DNA from: Pseudomonadota bacterium
GTDB lineage: Bacteria; Pseudomonadota; Gammaproteobacteria; Burkholderiales; Burkholderiaceae_C
Reading direction: 5' to 3'
NCBI GenBank assembly: GCA_020161065.1
Contig: JAIUPH010000017.1
Coordinates: forward strand, 174,125 to 238,124
DNA length: 64,000 nucleotides
The translations under genes and the position numbers were made by a program. Each line of letters opens with the position of its first letter. Within the stretch, counting starts at the first letter, position 1. Positions 38,786 to 46,813 of the stretch are shown in pieces. The notes beneath the pieces are model-generated. The model worked only from the letters and a program-made list of their open reading frames with translations. It was not told the DNA's origin and searched no databases.

Positions 38786-39643
38786 TCAGCGCCAGGGCCG
38801 CTCGAAGGCGCTCAGCGTGGTCTGCGCGCCTTCGGCATGGCGCGCCAGCGCCTGCTGCCACTGCGGCTGCGGCTGGAAGTCGCGGCCCTGCTCGACGGCC
38901 TGCCAGGCGGCGTCGATCGCGGCGCGCCAGGCGCGCGTCACCTCGCCGACGTAGGCGGCGCTGCGCTGGCGGCCTTCGATCTTGAAGGCGCGCACGCCCA
39001 TCGCGATGAGCTGCGGCAGGATGGCCATGGTGTTCAGGCTGGTCGGCTCTTCCAGCACGTGCGAGCGCCGGCCGTCGACCTCGAAGCGGCCCTTGCACAG
39101 CGTGGGATAACCGCGAGGTTCGTCGGGCGCGTAGTGGTCGATCAGCACGCCGCCCAGCCGCGCGCGCACGCCGTCGGGCCCTTCCTGCCAGCGCACGGCG
39201 GCGGCCGGCGAGCACACGCCGGCGTTGTTGGGCGAGGCGCCGGTGGCGTACGACGACAGCGCGCAGCGCCCTTCCACCATCACGCACAGGCTGCCGAAGG
39301 CGAAGACCTCGATCTCGACCGAGGTGCCGGCGATGATCCTGGCGATCTGCTCGACCGCCACCACGCGCGGCAGCACCGCGCGCTGCACGCCGTAGCGCCG
39401 GCGGTAGAACTCGATCGCCGCATGCGTGGTCGCCGAGGCCTGCACCGACAAGTGCAGGCGCAGGCCCGGCAGGTGGTCGCGGCAGTAGCCGAAGACCGCG
39501 GTGTCGGCGACGATCAGCGCATCGGCGCCCAGCGCCGCGGCCTTCTCGGCGGCGGCTTCCACGGCCGTGGCCAGCGCGCGCAGGCTGCCGGCCGGGCAGA
39601 CCAGGTGAGGCTTGGCCCGGGGTTCGGTGGCGGGGGCTTGCAT
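38786..39643 (-). CDS. ubiU: UbiU-like U32-peptidase-family protein with internal N-terminal deletion
   Basis: 285 residues from an ATG at 39643 (a TTG at 39703 overlapping the nnrS stop is an alternative); the family is usually ~330. The C-terminal three quarters match UbiU closely: HLSVQASATTHAAIEFYRRRYG, VEIEVFAFGSLCVMVEGRCALSSY, GVCSPAAAVRW, YPTLCKGRF, EEPTSLNTMAILPQ, FKIEGRQRSAAYV, keeping the Cys residues that hold a 4Fe-4S cluster. The start LVCPAGSLRALATAVE jumps directly to AAAEKAAALGADALIVAD, so about 60 residues (strands and helices 1-3 of the barrel) are missing. The frame is open but the protein is unlikely to fold normally. Confidence 0.75.
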   Translation of the reverse strand: MQAPATEPRAKPHLVCPAGSLRALATAVEAAAEKAAALGADALIVADTAVFGYCRDHLPGLRLHLSVQASATTHAAIEFYRRRYGVQRAVLPRVVAVEQIARIIAGTSVEIEVFAFGSLCVMVEGRCALSSYATGASPNNAGVCSPAAAVRWQEGPDGVRARLGGVLIDHYAPDEPRGYPTLCKGRFEVDGRRSHVLEEPTSLNTMAILPQLIAMGVRAFKIEGRQRSAAYVGEVTRAWRAAIDAAWQAVEQGRDFQPQPQWQQALARHAEGAQTTLSAFERPWR

Positions 39644-39699
39644 GATGAGCGGCGCAGTCTGCGCACCTGCCGGCAACGAGGTCTTGTACCAGCGCAAGC

Positions 39700-40950
39700 T
39701 CAAGGCCGCGGCGGCCGCGGCTGCCGCAGCGGCGGCGCCTGCTTAAGCCAGCGGCCGTGCCGCAGCCACCACGCGGCGGCCACGCCGAGCCACAGCCCGC
39801 CGGCGGCCAGCAGCAGCGCCGCCGCGGCTTCGGGCCATAACGCGGCAACCACGCGCACTGCGGCGGCCGCCTGCAGCAGCACGAACAGCAGCACTGTCCA
39901 GCGGTCGACCGCCTGCGAGCGCCCCTGCTGCGTGGCGACCACGCGCGTCACCATGGCCAGCAGCGTCGAGCCCAGGTAGCCGATGGTCAGCGCGTGCAGC
40001 CCGGCCATCTGCAGCGCGTGCGCGAGCTCGGGCCGCGCCGACGGCCACGCCGCGGCGGCCAGCAGCCACAGCGACAAAGGCCACCACAGCGCCGCCCGAT
40101 GCAGCAGGCGCAGCAGCGGCGCGCGCAAGGGCGGCGCGCCCAGCCAGCGCAAGGTCAGCGCCGCGCTGGCCAGGCCGACCAGCGCGAGGTGCGCGGCATT
40201 GACCGCCGCCAGCCACGGTGGCAAGGCCCAGCCGCGGCCCGTCGACGCCAGCGCCAGCGCGCCCTGGGCCGCGGGCGCCGAGAGCAGCAGCCCCAGCGGC
40301 CACAGCGGAAAGCGCGCGTCGAGCGCCGGCCAGAAGCCGTAGCCGAGGAACGGCAGCATGCGGTGCGACGCGGTGATGAACACCGCCACCGGCCCCCACC
40401 ACAGCGCCGCGCGGGCCAGCGCGGCCAGCCAGGCCCATTGGCCCGCCAGCAGCGCGACCGCGGCGGCGGCGAGCGCCAGCGACATCAGCAGCAATGACGC
40501 TGTGATGAGGCCTGGATGCAGCACGTCGGCGCGCGTGCTTCGCCGCAGCAGCATCAACGCCTGCGCCGCCAGCGCGCCCAGGCCTGCCGCGGCGGCGAGC
40601 AGGCCCACCGCGGCCAGCCGGGCGTCGAACCCGGCGCCCAGCCCCGCCAGCACCCAGCCGGCCGAGAACGCCGCGACGCCGGGGCGCAGCCGCGCGGCGT
40701 CCACCTCCGGCGCCTGCACCCACTTCGGCCCGGCGGTGAGCAGGAAGCCGGCGATGAACAAGGGCATCGCGCCCAAGCCGAACCACAGCGCGTGCAGCGT
40801 CGTCGCGGGCACGGCCGGCGTCGCCGCGCCCAGCGTCAGGGCAGCGAACCACCACAGCGCGCTGCCGACCCATTGCGCGCCGGCCCAGAAGAAGCACAGG
40901 CGGTACGGCGAGCTGAGCAGCGTCTTCGCTTGCCACGGCGCCTCGGTCAT
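39700..40950 (-). CDS. nnrS: NnrS-family inner-membrane protein
   Basis: 416 residues starting MTEAPWQAKTLLSSPYRLCFFWAGAQW. Around twelve hydrophobic segments are visible, with the family hallmarks YRLCFFWAG, LHALWFGLGAMPLFIAGFLLTAGPKW, PGLITASLLL, FITASHRMLPFLGYGFWP and LHALTIGYLGSTLLAMVTRV, including the conserved His that bind heme/copper. NnrS proteins protect against nitric oxide and associate with denitrification. It starts 10 bases after the radical SAM gene and continues into ubiU, forming one operon. Confidence 0.92.
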   Translation of the reverse strand: MTEAPWQAKTLLSSPYRLCFFWAGAQWVGSALWWFAALTLGAATPAVPATTLHALWFGLGAMPLFIAGFLLTAGPKWVQAPEVDAARLRPGVAAFSAGWVLAGLGAGFDARLAAVGLLAAAAGLGALAAQALMLLRRSTRADVLHPGLITASLLLMSLALAAAAVALLAGQWAWLAALARAALWWGPVAVFITASHRMLPFLGYGFWPALDARFPLWPLGLLLSAPAAQGALALASTGRGWALPPWLAAVNAAHLALVGLASAALTLRWLGAPPLRAPLLRLLHRAALWWPLSLWLLAAAAWPSARPELAHALQMAGLHALTIGYLGSTLLAMVTRVVATQQGRSQAVDRWTVLLFVLLQAAAAVRVVAALWPEAAAALLLAAGGLWLGVAAAWWLRHGRWLKQAPPLRQPRPPRP

Positions 40951-40960
40951 GCCGCCGAGC

Positions 40961-42127
40961 TTAGGGCATCACCTCCACGTACTCGTAGACCTCGCAATCG
41001 GTCAACTGCCGGCGCAGCGGCAGCGGCAGCGCCTGGAACCAGGCCTGCGGGTCGTGGCGGTCGACTTCCTCGCCGATGAAACGCAGCAGGCTGCAGATCG
41101 GGTCGACCACGTTGCGGCGGTAGCGCTCGTCGTTCTTCACGTAGCCCAGCCACAGGTTCTTGACGCAGTTGCCGCGGCACCAGGCGTAGGCCTCGCAGCC
41201 GGCGCAGGGCATCGCCGGCGTCTGCTGCAGCGGGCTGGCGCGCAGCCAGTTGCCCTTGACGTCGCCCATCTGCATCTGCGGCGCGTACATCAGGTCGGGG
41301 CAGGGGTAGATGCTGCCGTCGGGCATCACGTTGATCAGGTGCGACGACACGCGGCACTGCGTGTGGCCGGCGTACAGCTCGCGCGCGCGGCCGGGCAGCA
41401 GCTTGTTGCGCACGATGCCCATCAGCGGGATCAGCGGGTACAGCGCGTCGCGGCGCTCGAAGAAGCGCGCGATCAAGCGGCGCAGCACCGCGCGCCGGCG
41501 CTCCAGCGAATCGCCGTCGTACATCGCGTCGGCGACGAACTGCCAGTACAGCCAGTCGAAGGGGCTGTCGTCGGCGACCAGCGCGTCCAGCTCGTCGAAG
41601 CCGGTGGCCGGGTTGCCCCAGGTGACGCGCGCGGTCACGCTGCCGCCGATGGCCGCGCGCACGCTGCGCAGGTTCTTGATCACCTGGCGGTAGATGCCGC
41701 GGCCGCGGTAGCCGTCGGTGATGGCCTCGCCGCCGTCGATCGACACCAGCACGTTTGACAAGCGCTGCAGCACCCAGGGCGGCAGGTCGTCGAGCAGCGT
41801 GCCGTTGGTCTGCAGTTGATAGCGCCACTGCGGCCAGCGCTGCATCACCGCCTCCATCAGCGGCCGGTTCAGCGTGGGCTCGCCGCCGTAGAAGGTGACG
41901 TAGATCTCCTTGCCCGCGAGCTGCGTGCGCACGAAGCGGTCGAGATCGTCGATGTCGTAGCCCAGCACGGTCTGCGAGCCCAGCACGTCGCCGACGCCCA
42001 GCGAGCAATAACTGCACTTCAGGTTGCACTTCAGCGTGGTCAGCAGTTGCAGCTCGACGCGGTGGCCGACGATGGCGTCGCCGGCGGCCGGCCGGCGGTG
42101 GAACACGATGGGGCTGATGATGGTCAC
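40961..42127 (-). CDS. Radical SAM / SPASM-domain enzyme
   Basis: 388 residues from a GTG start (VTIISPIVFH). The radical SAM cluster motif is C34-N-L-K-C38-S-Y-C41, followed by YVTFYGGEPTLNRPLMEAVMQ and LQTNGTLLDD. The C-terminal SPASM region has clustered Cys: SIYPCPDLMY, MPCAGCEAYAWCRGNCVK, DPICSLLRF, enough for two auxiliary clusters. Such enzymes modify peptides or proteins. No small precursor gene is visible beside it. It is the first gene of the row nnrS-ubiU-ubiV-ubiT, suggesting a job in anaerobic or NO-related life. Confidence 0.88.
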   Translation of the reverse strand: MTIISPIVFHRRPAAGDAIVGHRVELQLLTTLKCNLKCSYCSLGVGDVLGSQTVLGYDIDDLDRFVRTQLAGKEIYVTFYGGEPTLNRPLMEAVMQRWPQWRYQLQTNGTLLDDLPPWVLQRLSNVLVSIDGGEAITDGYRGRGIYRQVIKNLRSVRAAIGGSVTARVTWGNPATGFDELDALVADDSPFDWLYWQFVADAMYDGDSLERRRAVLRRLIARFFERRDALYPLIPLMGIVRNKLLPGRARELYAGHTQCRVSSHLINVMPDGSIYPCPDLMYAPQMQMGDVKGNWLRASPLQQTPAMPCAGCEAYAWCRGNCVKNLWLGYVKNDERYRRNVVDPICSLLRFIGEEVDRHDPQAWFQALPLPLRRQLTDCEVYEYVEVMP

Positions 42128-42217
42128 GGCACTTCGGAAACGGAACGACACAGCCGCGGGACCATAGGGCGCCGGGGGTGCCGGGGCAAGCGGCTCCGCA
42201 CCTCGACGCGCGATTCG

Positions 42218-42231
42218 TTGACCGGGCTCAG
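42218..42231 (+). promoter_or_regulatory. Weak FNR/Dnr-like box upstream of radical SAM-nnrS operon
   Basis: TTGAC-CGGG-CTCAG resembles the box at 19789-19802 (TTGAC-TTAA-CTCAA) and matches the FNR consensus in 4 of 5 and 3 of 5 positions. It is 91 bases before the GTG start of the radical SAM gene, in the 176-base gap that ends at the nitrilase stop. A reasonable location, but the match is weak. Confidence 0.25.
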
Positions 42232-42303
42232 CGCCGCGCGGACAAACCCCAGGGCCGCGCATGACGGCCGGCAAATCGGCGATGACGTCCGCTACAAGCG
42301 GGG

Positions 42304-43110
42304 CTACAAGCGCCGATGCGCCAGCGCCGGCAACTGCAGCCGCACCTCGGCGATGCGCGCCGGGTCGACGGTGGCCATCACCACGCCTTCGCCTTCGGCC
42401 TGGCAGGCCAGCACCTCGCCCCAGGGGTCGACGACCAGGCTGTGGCCCCAGGTGCGGCGGCCGTTGGCGTGCTGGCCGCCTTGCGCGGCGGCCAGCACGT
42501 AACATTGATTTTCGACGGCTCTGGCGCGCAGCAGCAGTTCCCAGTGCTTCTCGCCGGTGGTGTAGGTGAAGGCCGCCGGCACCACGATCAGGTCGCAGGG
42601 CGGCCGCATCAGCGCGCGGTACAGCTCGGGGAAGCGCAGGTCGTAGCAGATCGACAAGCCCACGCGCAGCGCGCCGGCCTGCAGCGCCACCGGCGTGGGG
42701 CCGCCGGCGTCGAGCGTGCGGCCTTCGTCGTAGCGCTCGCGGCCGTTGTCGTAGGCGAAGAGGTGGATCTTGTCGTAGCGCGCCGCTGGTGCGCCGTCGG
42801 GCCCGAAGACCAGGCAGCTGTTCAGCGCGTGCGCGCCGTCGTGGCCGCGCAGCGGCAGCGTGCCGCCCACCACCCACAGGCGGTGTTCGCGCGCGGCGTC
42901 CGACAAGGCCTGCTGGATGGGCCCGTCGCCCGCCGCTTCAGCAATGCGCAGCTTGTCGTCGTCGCGCTGGCCCATCAGGCAAAAGTATTCGGGCAGCGCC
43001 ACCAGCTCGGCGCCGCCGGCGGCGGCCTGCGCGATCAGCCGCCGGGCGGCTTGGAGGTTGCGGTCGAGGTCGGGCGTGGCGACCATCTGCAGGGCGGCGA
43101 CTTTCATCAT
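42304..43110 (-). CDS. Nitrilase-superfamily amidase (Nit1 / omega-amidase-like)
   Basis: 268 residues; two ATG codons give MMKVAALQM. The catalytic Glu-Lys-Cys triad is Glu41 (LPEYF), Lys114 (RYDKIHLF) and Cys155 (SICYDLRFPE). The surrounding signature VPAAFTYTTGEKHWELLLRARAVENQCYV and WGHSLVVDPWGEVL is that of the Nit1 group, which removes amide from deaminated glutathione. It is divergent from glnE with 105 bases between. The gene ends 176 bases before the radical SAM start. Confidence 0.92.
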   Translation of the reverse strand: MMKVAALQMVATPDLDRNLQAARRLIAQAAAGGAELVALPEYFCLMGQRDDDKLRIAEAAGDGPIQQALSDAAREHRLWVVGGTLPLRGHDGAHALNSCLVFGPDGAPAARYDKIHLFAYDNGRERYDEGRTLDAGGPTPVALQAGALRVGLSICYDLRFPELYRALMRPPCDLIVVPAAFTYTTGEKHWELLLRARAVENQCYVLAAAQGGQHANGRRTWGHSLVVDPWGEVLACQAEGEGVVMATVDPARIAEVRLQLPALAHRRL

Positions 43111-43215
43111 GGGCGCGCATTCTGGACCGCTGCGGCAGAATCCCCACCCGCATGACGGCGCGAGGGGACCGCTAACCTCGCATCGCCACGATCCGGTGCA
43201 GCGTGGAGGGGGACT

Positions 43216-46074
43216 TTGAGCGTGAAGGCAGAGGGCGTGGCCGCAGCCTCGGCGGAACACAGCCGCTTCGTGCAGCGCGTGCGGCGCCGCTACGAGGCCG
43301 AGCGCGCGCTGCTGGCGCCGGGCTTGCCCGATGCCGCCGCCGTGAACGCGCTGGTGGCCGCGCTGCAGCAGGGCGGCCGCGCGCTGCCGTCGGCGCTGCG
43401 GGTGGCGCGCCAGCTGGTGCTGGAACGCCTGGCCACGCTGGACGTGGAGCAGGCCGCGCCGATGCCGGCGGTGACCGGCGCGATGACGCACCTGGCCGAG
43501 GCCACGCTCGAACTGGCGCTGGCCCAGGCGCTGGCCGATGCCGACCAGCGCCACGGCCAGCCGCGCGACGAGGCCGGCCGGCGCATCGACTTCTGGATCG
43601 TCGGCATGGGCAAGCTCGGCGCGCGCGAGCTGAACGTCTCGTCCGACATCGACTTGATCTATGTCTACGAGGATGAAGGCCAGACCGATGGTGTCAGGCC
43701 ATCGCCGGGCCGCTCCCAAGATGGCCTGACCCCCTCGGGGGGCGGGCCGTCGCAAGGCGACGGACCTGGGGGCTCCGTTCGTGCCGTCTCCGCGCACGAG
43801 TACTTCAGCGGCGTTGCCAAGCGGCTGTACGCGCTGATCGGCGACACCACCGAGGACGGCTTCGTCTTCCGCGTCGACCTGGCGCTGCGGCCCAACGGCA
43901 ACTCGGGGCCGCCGGTGTGCAGCCTGGGCATGCTGGAGGAGTACCTGCAGGTGCAGGGCCGCGAGTGGGAGCGCTTTGCCTGGCTGAAGAGCCGCATCGT
44001 GGCGCCGGCGGCGGCCATCGTCAGCGAGCGTGCGCTGGCCTTGCGCTCGCTGGTCACGCCTTTCGTCTACCGGCGCTACCTGGACTACGGCGTCTTCGAA
44101 GGCCTGCGCCAGCTGCACCGCAAGATCCGCGACGAAGCGCAGCGCCGTGCCGCCGGCCGGCCCGAGCGCGCCAATGACGTCAAGCTCAGCCGCGGCGGCA
44201 TCCGCGAGATCGAGTTCATCGTGCAGCTGATGCAGGTGGTGCGCGGCGGCCAGTTCCCCGAGATCCGCACGCGCTCCACGCAGAAGGCCTTGCAGCGCCT
44301 CGCCGGGCGCGGGCTGATGAAGGCCGAGACGGCCGACGCGCTGTCGGCCGCCTACGACTTCCTGCGCCGCGTCGAGCACCGCATCCAGTACCTCGACGAC
44401 CAGCAGACCCATCTGCTGCCCACCGCCGATGCCGACCTCGCCTGGATCGCCGCCAGCATGGGCCTGGCCTGCCGCCCCTCGGAAGGCCGCGACGCCTGCG
44501 AGCTGATCGAGCGCCTGTGCGAGGTGCGCGAGCTGGTGGCCGGCGAGTTCGACGTGCTGCTCGGCGACGGCCAGGCCGGCCCCGCGCGCAGCGGCGCCAA
44601 CGGCTGCAAGGCTTGCGGCAACGGTCCGTTGCCGGTGGACAGCGAGGCGCTGCTCGACGCGCTGCCGCCCGAGCTGGCCGAGCGCGTGCGCCCCTGGGCC
44701 ACGCACCCGCGCGTGCTGGCGCTGCGCGACGAAAGCCGGCTGCGCCTGGGCCGCCTGGTGCAAAAGACCGGCCAGGCGCTGCGCGACGGCGAATGCTCGG
44801 CGCAGGCGGCCACGCGCTTCATCGACTGGATGGAGCCGCTGCTGCGCCGCGAGAGCTACTTCGCGCTGCTGGTCGAGCGGCCCGACGTGCAGCGCCGGCT
44901 GCTGCGGCTGCTGGACCTGGCGCGCTGGCCCATGCAGTACCTGATGCGCCACCCCGGCGTGATCGACGAGCTGGCCGACCCGCGGCTGCTGCACCAGCGC
45001 TTCGACCGCGAGGCCTTCCTGCAGGAGCTGGAAGACCGCCGCGCCGGCTGGGAGCGCTCGGGCGAGGCCGACGAAGAGCAGCTGCTCGACACGCTGCGCC
45101 GCGCGCACCACGCCGAGGTCTTCCGCACGCTGGTGCGCGACGTCGAAGGCGAGCTGACGGTCGAGCAGGTGGCCGACGACCTGTCGGCGCTGGCCGACGC
45201 GGTGCTCACCATCGCGCAGCGCTGGGCCTGGGCGCGCTTCCCCAAGCGCCACCGCGACGACTGCGGCCTGGCCGTCATCGCCTACGGCAAGCTGGGCGGC
45301 AAGGAGCTGGGCTACGGCAGCGACCTCGACGTCGTCTTCCTCTACGACGACGGCGACGAGGCCGACAAGGACCACGCGCTGGAGGTCTACGGCGCCTTCG
45401 TGCGCAAGCTCATCACCTGGCTGACGCTGCGCACCGCGGCCGGCGAGCTGTTCGACATCGACACCGCGCTGCGGCCCAACGGCAACTCCGGGCTGCTGGT
45501 GACCTCGGTCAGCGCCTTCGAGAGCTACCAGGCGGGCCGCGGCAGCAACACCGCGTGGACCTGGGAGCACCAGGCGCTGACGCGCGCGCGCTTCGCCGCC
45601 GGCTGCGAGCGCGTGGCGCCGCGCTTCGAGGCCACGCGCCGCGCCGTGCTGACCGCCGTGCGCGACGCCGCCGCGCTGCGCGAGGAAGTGCGCGCCATGC
45701 GCGAGAAGCTGCGCCAGGCGCGGCCGGTGCCGGCCGGGCGCTTCGACGTCAAGCACAGCGCCGGCGGCATGGTCGACGTCGAGTTCGCGGTGCAGTACCT
45801 GGTGCTGGCCTACGCCGCGCACCAGCCCACGCTGCTGGACAACGCCGGCAACATCGCCTTGCTGCAGCGCGCCGAAGCGGCCGGCCTGCTGGCCGCCGGC
45901 ATCGGCCGCGCCGCCGCCGACGCCTACCGCGAGCTGCGCCGCGCCCAGCACCGCGCGCGGCTGGACGAGCAGCCCACGCAATTCCCGCCCGAGCAGTTCG
46001 CGGCCGAGCGCGATGCCGTGCTGGCGCTGTGGCAGGCCGTGTTCCATCAGCCCCAAGGAGACGAACGACCATGA
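43216..46074 (+). CDS. glnE: Glutamine synthetase adenylyltransferase / adenylyl-removing enzyme
   Basis: 952 residues from a TTG start 6 bases after GGAGG (a GTG two codons later is possible). Two nucleotidyltransferase domains: the first with SSDIDLIYVYE (about 142), the second with YGSDLDVVFLYDDGDE (about 700). Each is followed by DLALRPNGNSG / DTALRPNGNSG and a GlnE helical domain (KLSRGGIREIEFIVQLMQ; VKHSAGGMVDVEFAVQYLV). The enzyme adds and removes AMP on glutamine synthetase in answer to PII. An insert of about 30 residues (near 155-190, rich in Gly, Pro and Ser) is read from a mobile-type repeat. Confidence 0.95.
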   Translation: MSVKAEGVAAASAEHSRFVQRVRRRYEAERALLAPGLPDAAAVNALVAALQQGGRALPSALRVARQLVLERLATLDVEQAAPMPAVTGAMTHLAEATLELALAQALADADQRHGQPRDEAGRRIDFWIVGMGKLGARELNVSSDIDLIYVYEDEGQTDGVRPSPGRSQDGLTPSGGGPSQGDGPGGSVRAVSAHEYFSGVAKRLYALIGDTTEDGFVFRVDLALRPNGNSGPPVCSLGMLEEYLQVQGREWERFAWLKSRIVAPAAAIVSERALALRSLVTPFVYRRYLDYGVFEGLRQLHRKIRDEAQRRAAGRPERANDVKLSRGGIREIEFIVQLMQVVRGGQFPEIRTRSTQKALQRLAGRGLMKAETADALSAAYDFLRRVEHRIQYLDDQQTHLLPTADADLAWIAASMGLACRPSEGRDACELIERLCEVRELVAGEFDVLLGDGQAGPARSGANGCKACGNGPLPVDSEALLDALPPELAERVRPWATHPRVLALRDESRLRLGRLVQKTGQALRDGECSAQAATRFIDWMEPLLRRESYFALLVERPDVQRRLLRLLDLARWPMQYLMRHPGVIDELADPRLLHQRFDREAFLQELEDRRAGWERSGEADEEQLLDTLRRAHHAEVFRTLVRDVEGELTVEQVADDLSALADAVLTIAQRWAWARFPKRHRDDCGLAVIAYGKLGGKELGYGSDLDVVFLYDDGDEADKDHALEVYGAFVRKLITWLTLRTAAGELFDIDTALRPNGNSGLLVTSVSAFESYQAGRGSNTAWTWEHQALTRARFAAGCERVAPRFEATRRAVLTAVRDAAALREEVRAMREKLRQARPVPAGRFDVKHSAGGMVDVEFAVQYLVLAYAAHQPTLLDNAGNIALLQRAEAAGLLAAGIGRAAADAYRELRRAQHRARLDEQPTQFPPEQFAAERDAVLALWQAVFHQPQGDERP
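43693..43775. repeat. Two-hairpin repeat, member 3, in frame inside glnE
   Basis: Outer hairpin arms GTCAGGCCATC (43693-43703) and GATGGCCTGAC (43720-43730) surround the core GGGCCGCTCCCAAG (43707-43720). Then comes CCCCTCGGGG and a second hairpin, arms CCGTCGC (43747-43753) and GCGACGG (43757-43763) with loop AAG, then CTGGGGGC. The layout and core match the intergenic copy at 51.8 kb. It keeps the glnE frame and codes for a disordered loop right after the first active-site strand. Confidence 0.7.
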
Positions 46075-46730
46075 TCACGCTGTGCGGCTTCGCGATCTCG
46101 AACTACTACAACAAGGTCAAACTGGCGCTGCTGGAAAAAGGCCTGCCGTTCGAGGAAGACTGGGTGGTCACCGGCAGCAAGGACGAGGCGGTGCTCGCCG
46201 CCTCGCCGCTGGGCAAGGTGCCCTTCGTGCGCACGCCGCAGGGCCCGCTGGCCGAAAGCCAGGTCATCAACGACTGGCTGGAAGCCGCCTACCCCGAGCC
46301 GCCGCTGGCGCCGAAAGACGCCTACGCCGCCGCCAAGATGCGCGAGCTGTGCACCTTCCTGGACATGCACGTCGAATTGCTGGGGCGCGAGCTGTACGGC
46401 CAGGCCTACTTCGGCGGCACCTGCGCGCCCGAGGTGCAGGAGCGCGTGCGCAAGCAGTTGACGAAGAACCTCGCGGCGCTCAAGCGCCTGGTCAAGTTCT
46501 CGCCCTACATCGCCGGCGACCGCTTCACGCTGGCCGACTGCTCGGCCTTCTCGTGCCTGCCGACGGTGGCCAATGCGACCAAGGCGGTGCTGGGCAGCGA
46601 CCTCGTGGCCGATGCCGGCATCGACTGGAAGGCCTACCTCAAGCTGCTGGGCGAGCGGCCCAGCGTGCAGAAGGTCAACGCCGACCGCAAGCTGGCCGGC
46701 GAGAAGTTCGCCGCGATGAGCAAGAAGTAG
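46071..46730 (+). CDS. Glutathione S-transferase family protein
   Basis: 219 residues from MITLCGFAISNYYNKVKLALLEKGLPFEED. The start ATG overlaps the glnE stop as ATGA, and AAGGAG lies 10 bases upstream, so translation is coupled to glnE. The N-terminal thioredoxin-like domain (1-~78) has the cis-Pro region LGKVPFVRTPQGPLAESQVINDWLE; the helical domain (~90-215) has FSPYIAGDRFTLADCSAF. It likely conjugates or binds glutathione in the cytoplasm. The substrate is unknown. Confidence 0.9.
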   Translation: MITLCGFAISNYYNKVKLALLEKGLPFEEDWVVTGSKDEAVLAASPLGKVPFVRTPQGPLAESQVINDWLEAAYPEPPLAPKDAYAAAKMRELCTFLDMHVELLGRELYGQAYFGGTCAPEVQERVRKQLTKNLAALKRLVKFSPYIAGDRFTLADCSAFSCLPTVANATKAVLGSDLVADAGIDWKAYLKLLGERPSVQKVNADRKLAGEKFAAMSKK

Positions 46731-46772
46731 GCGCGGCCGCGGCGACCCGCGACGGCGATCAGGGCGGCAAGC

Positions 46773-46813
46773 AGGCCGGCATCAGGCCGGCATCAGGCCC
46801 GCATCAAGCCGGC
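46773..46813. repeat. Short 11-base tandem repeat at a convergent junction
   Basis: Three and a half units of AGGCCGGCATC (the third with one change) lie between the GST gene and the convergent desaturase-like gene, running into the last codons of the latter. They have no evident function and could simply be replication slippage. Confidence 0.6.

Noticed and set aside
42304-46056. A 1250-residue open frame joining the nitrilase to antisense of glnE
   Set aside because: Only the last 268 residues are nitrilase, with a proper start at 43110. The rest is the shadow of glnE.
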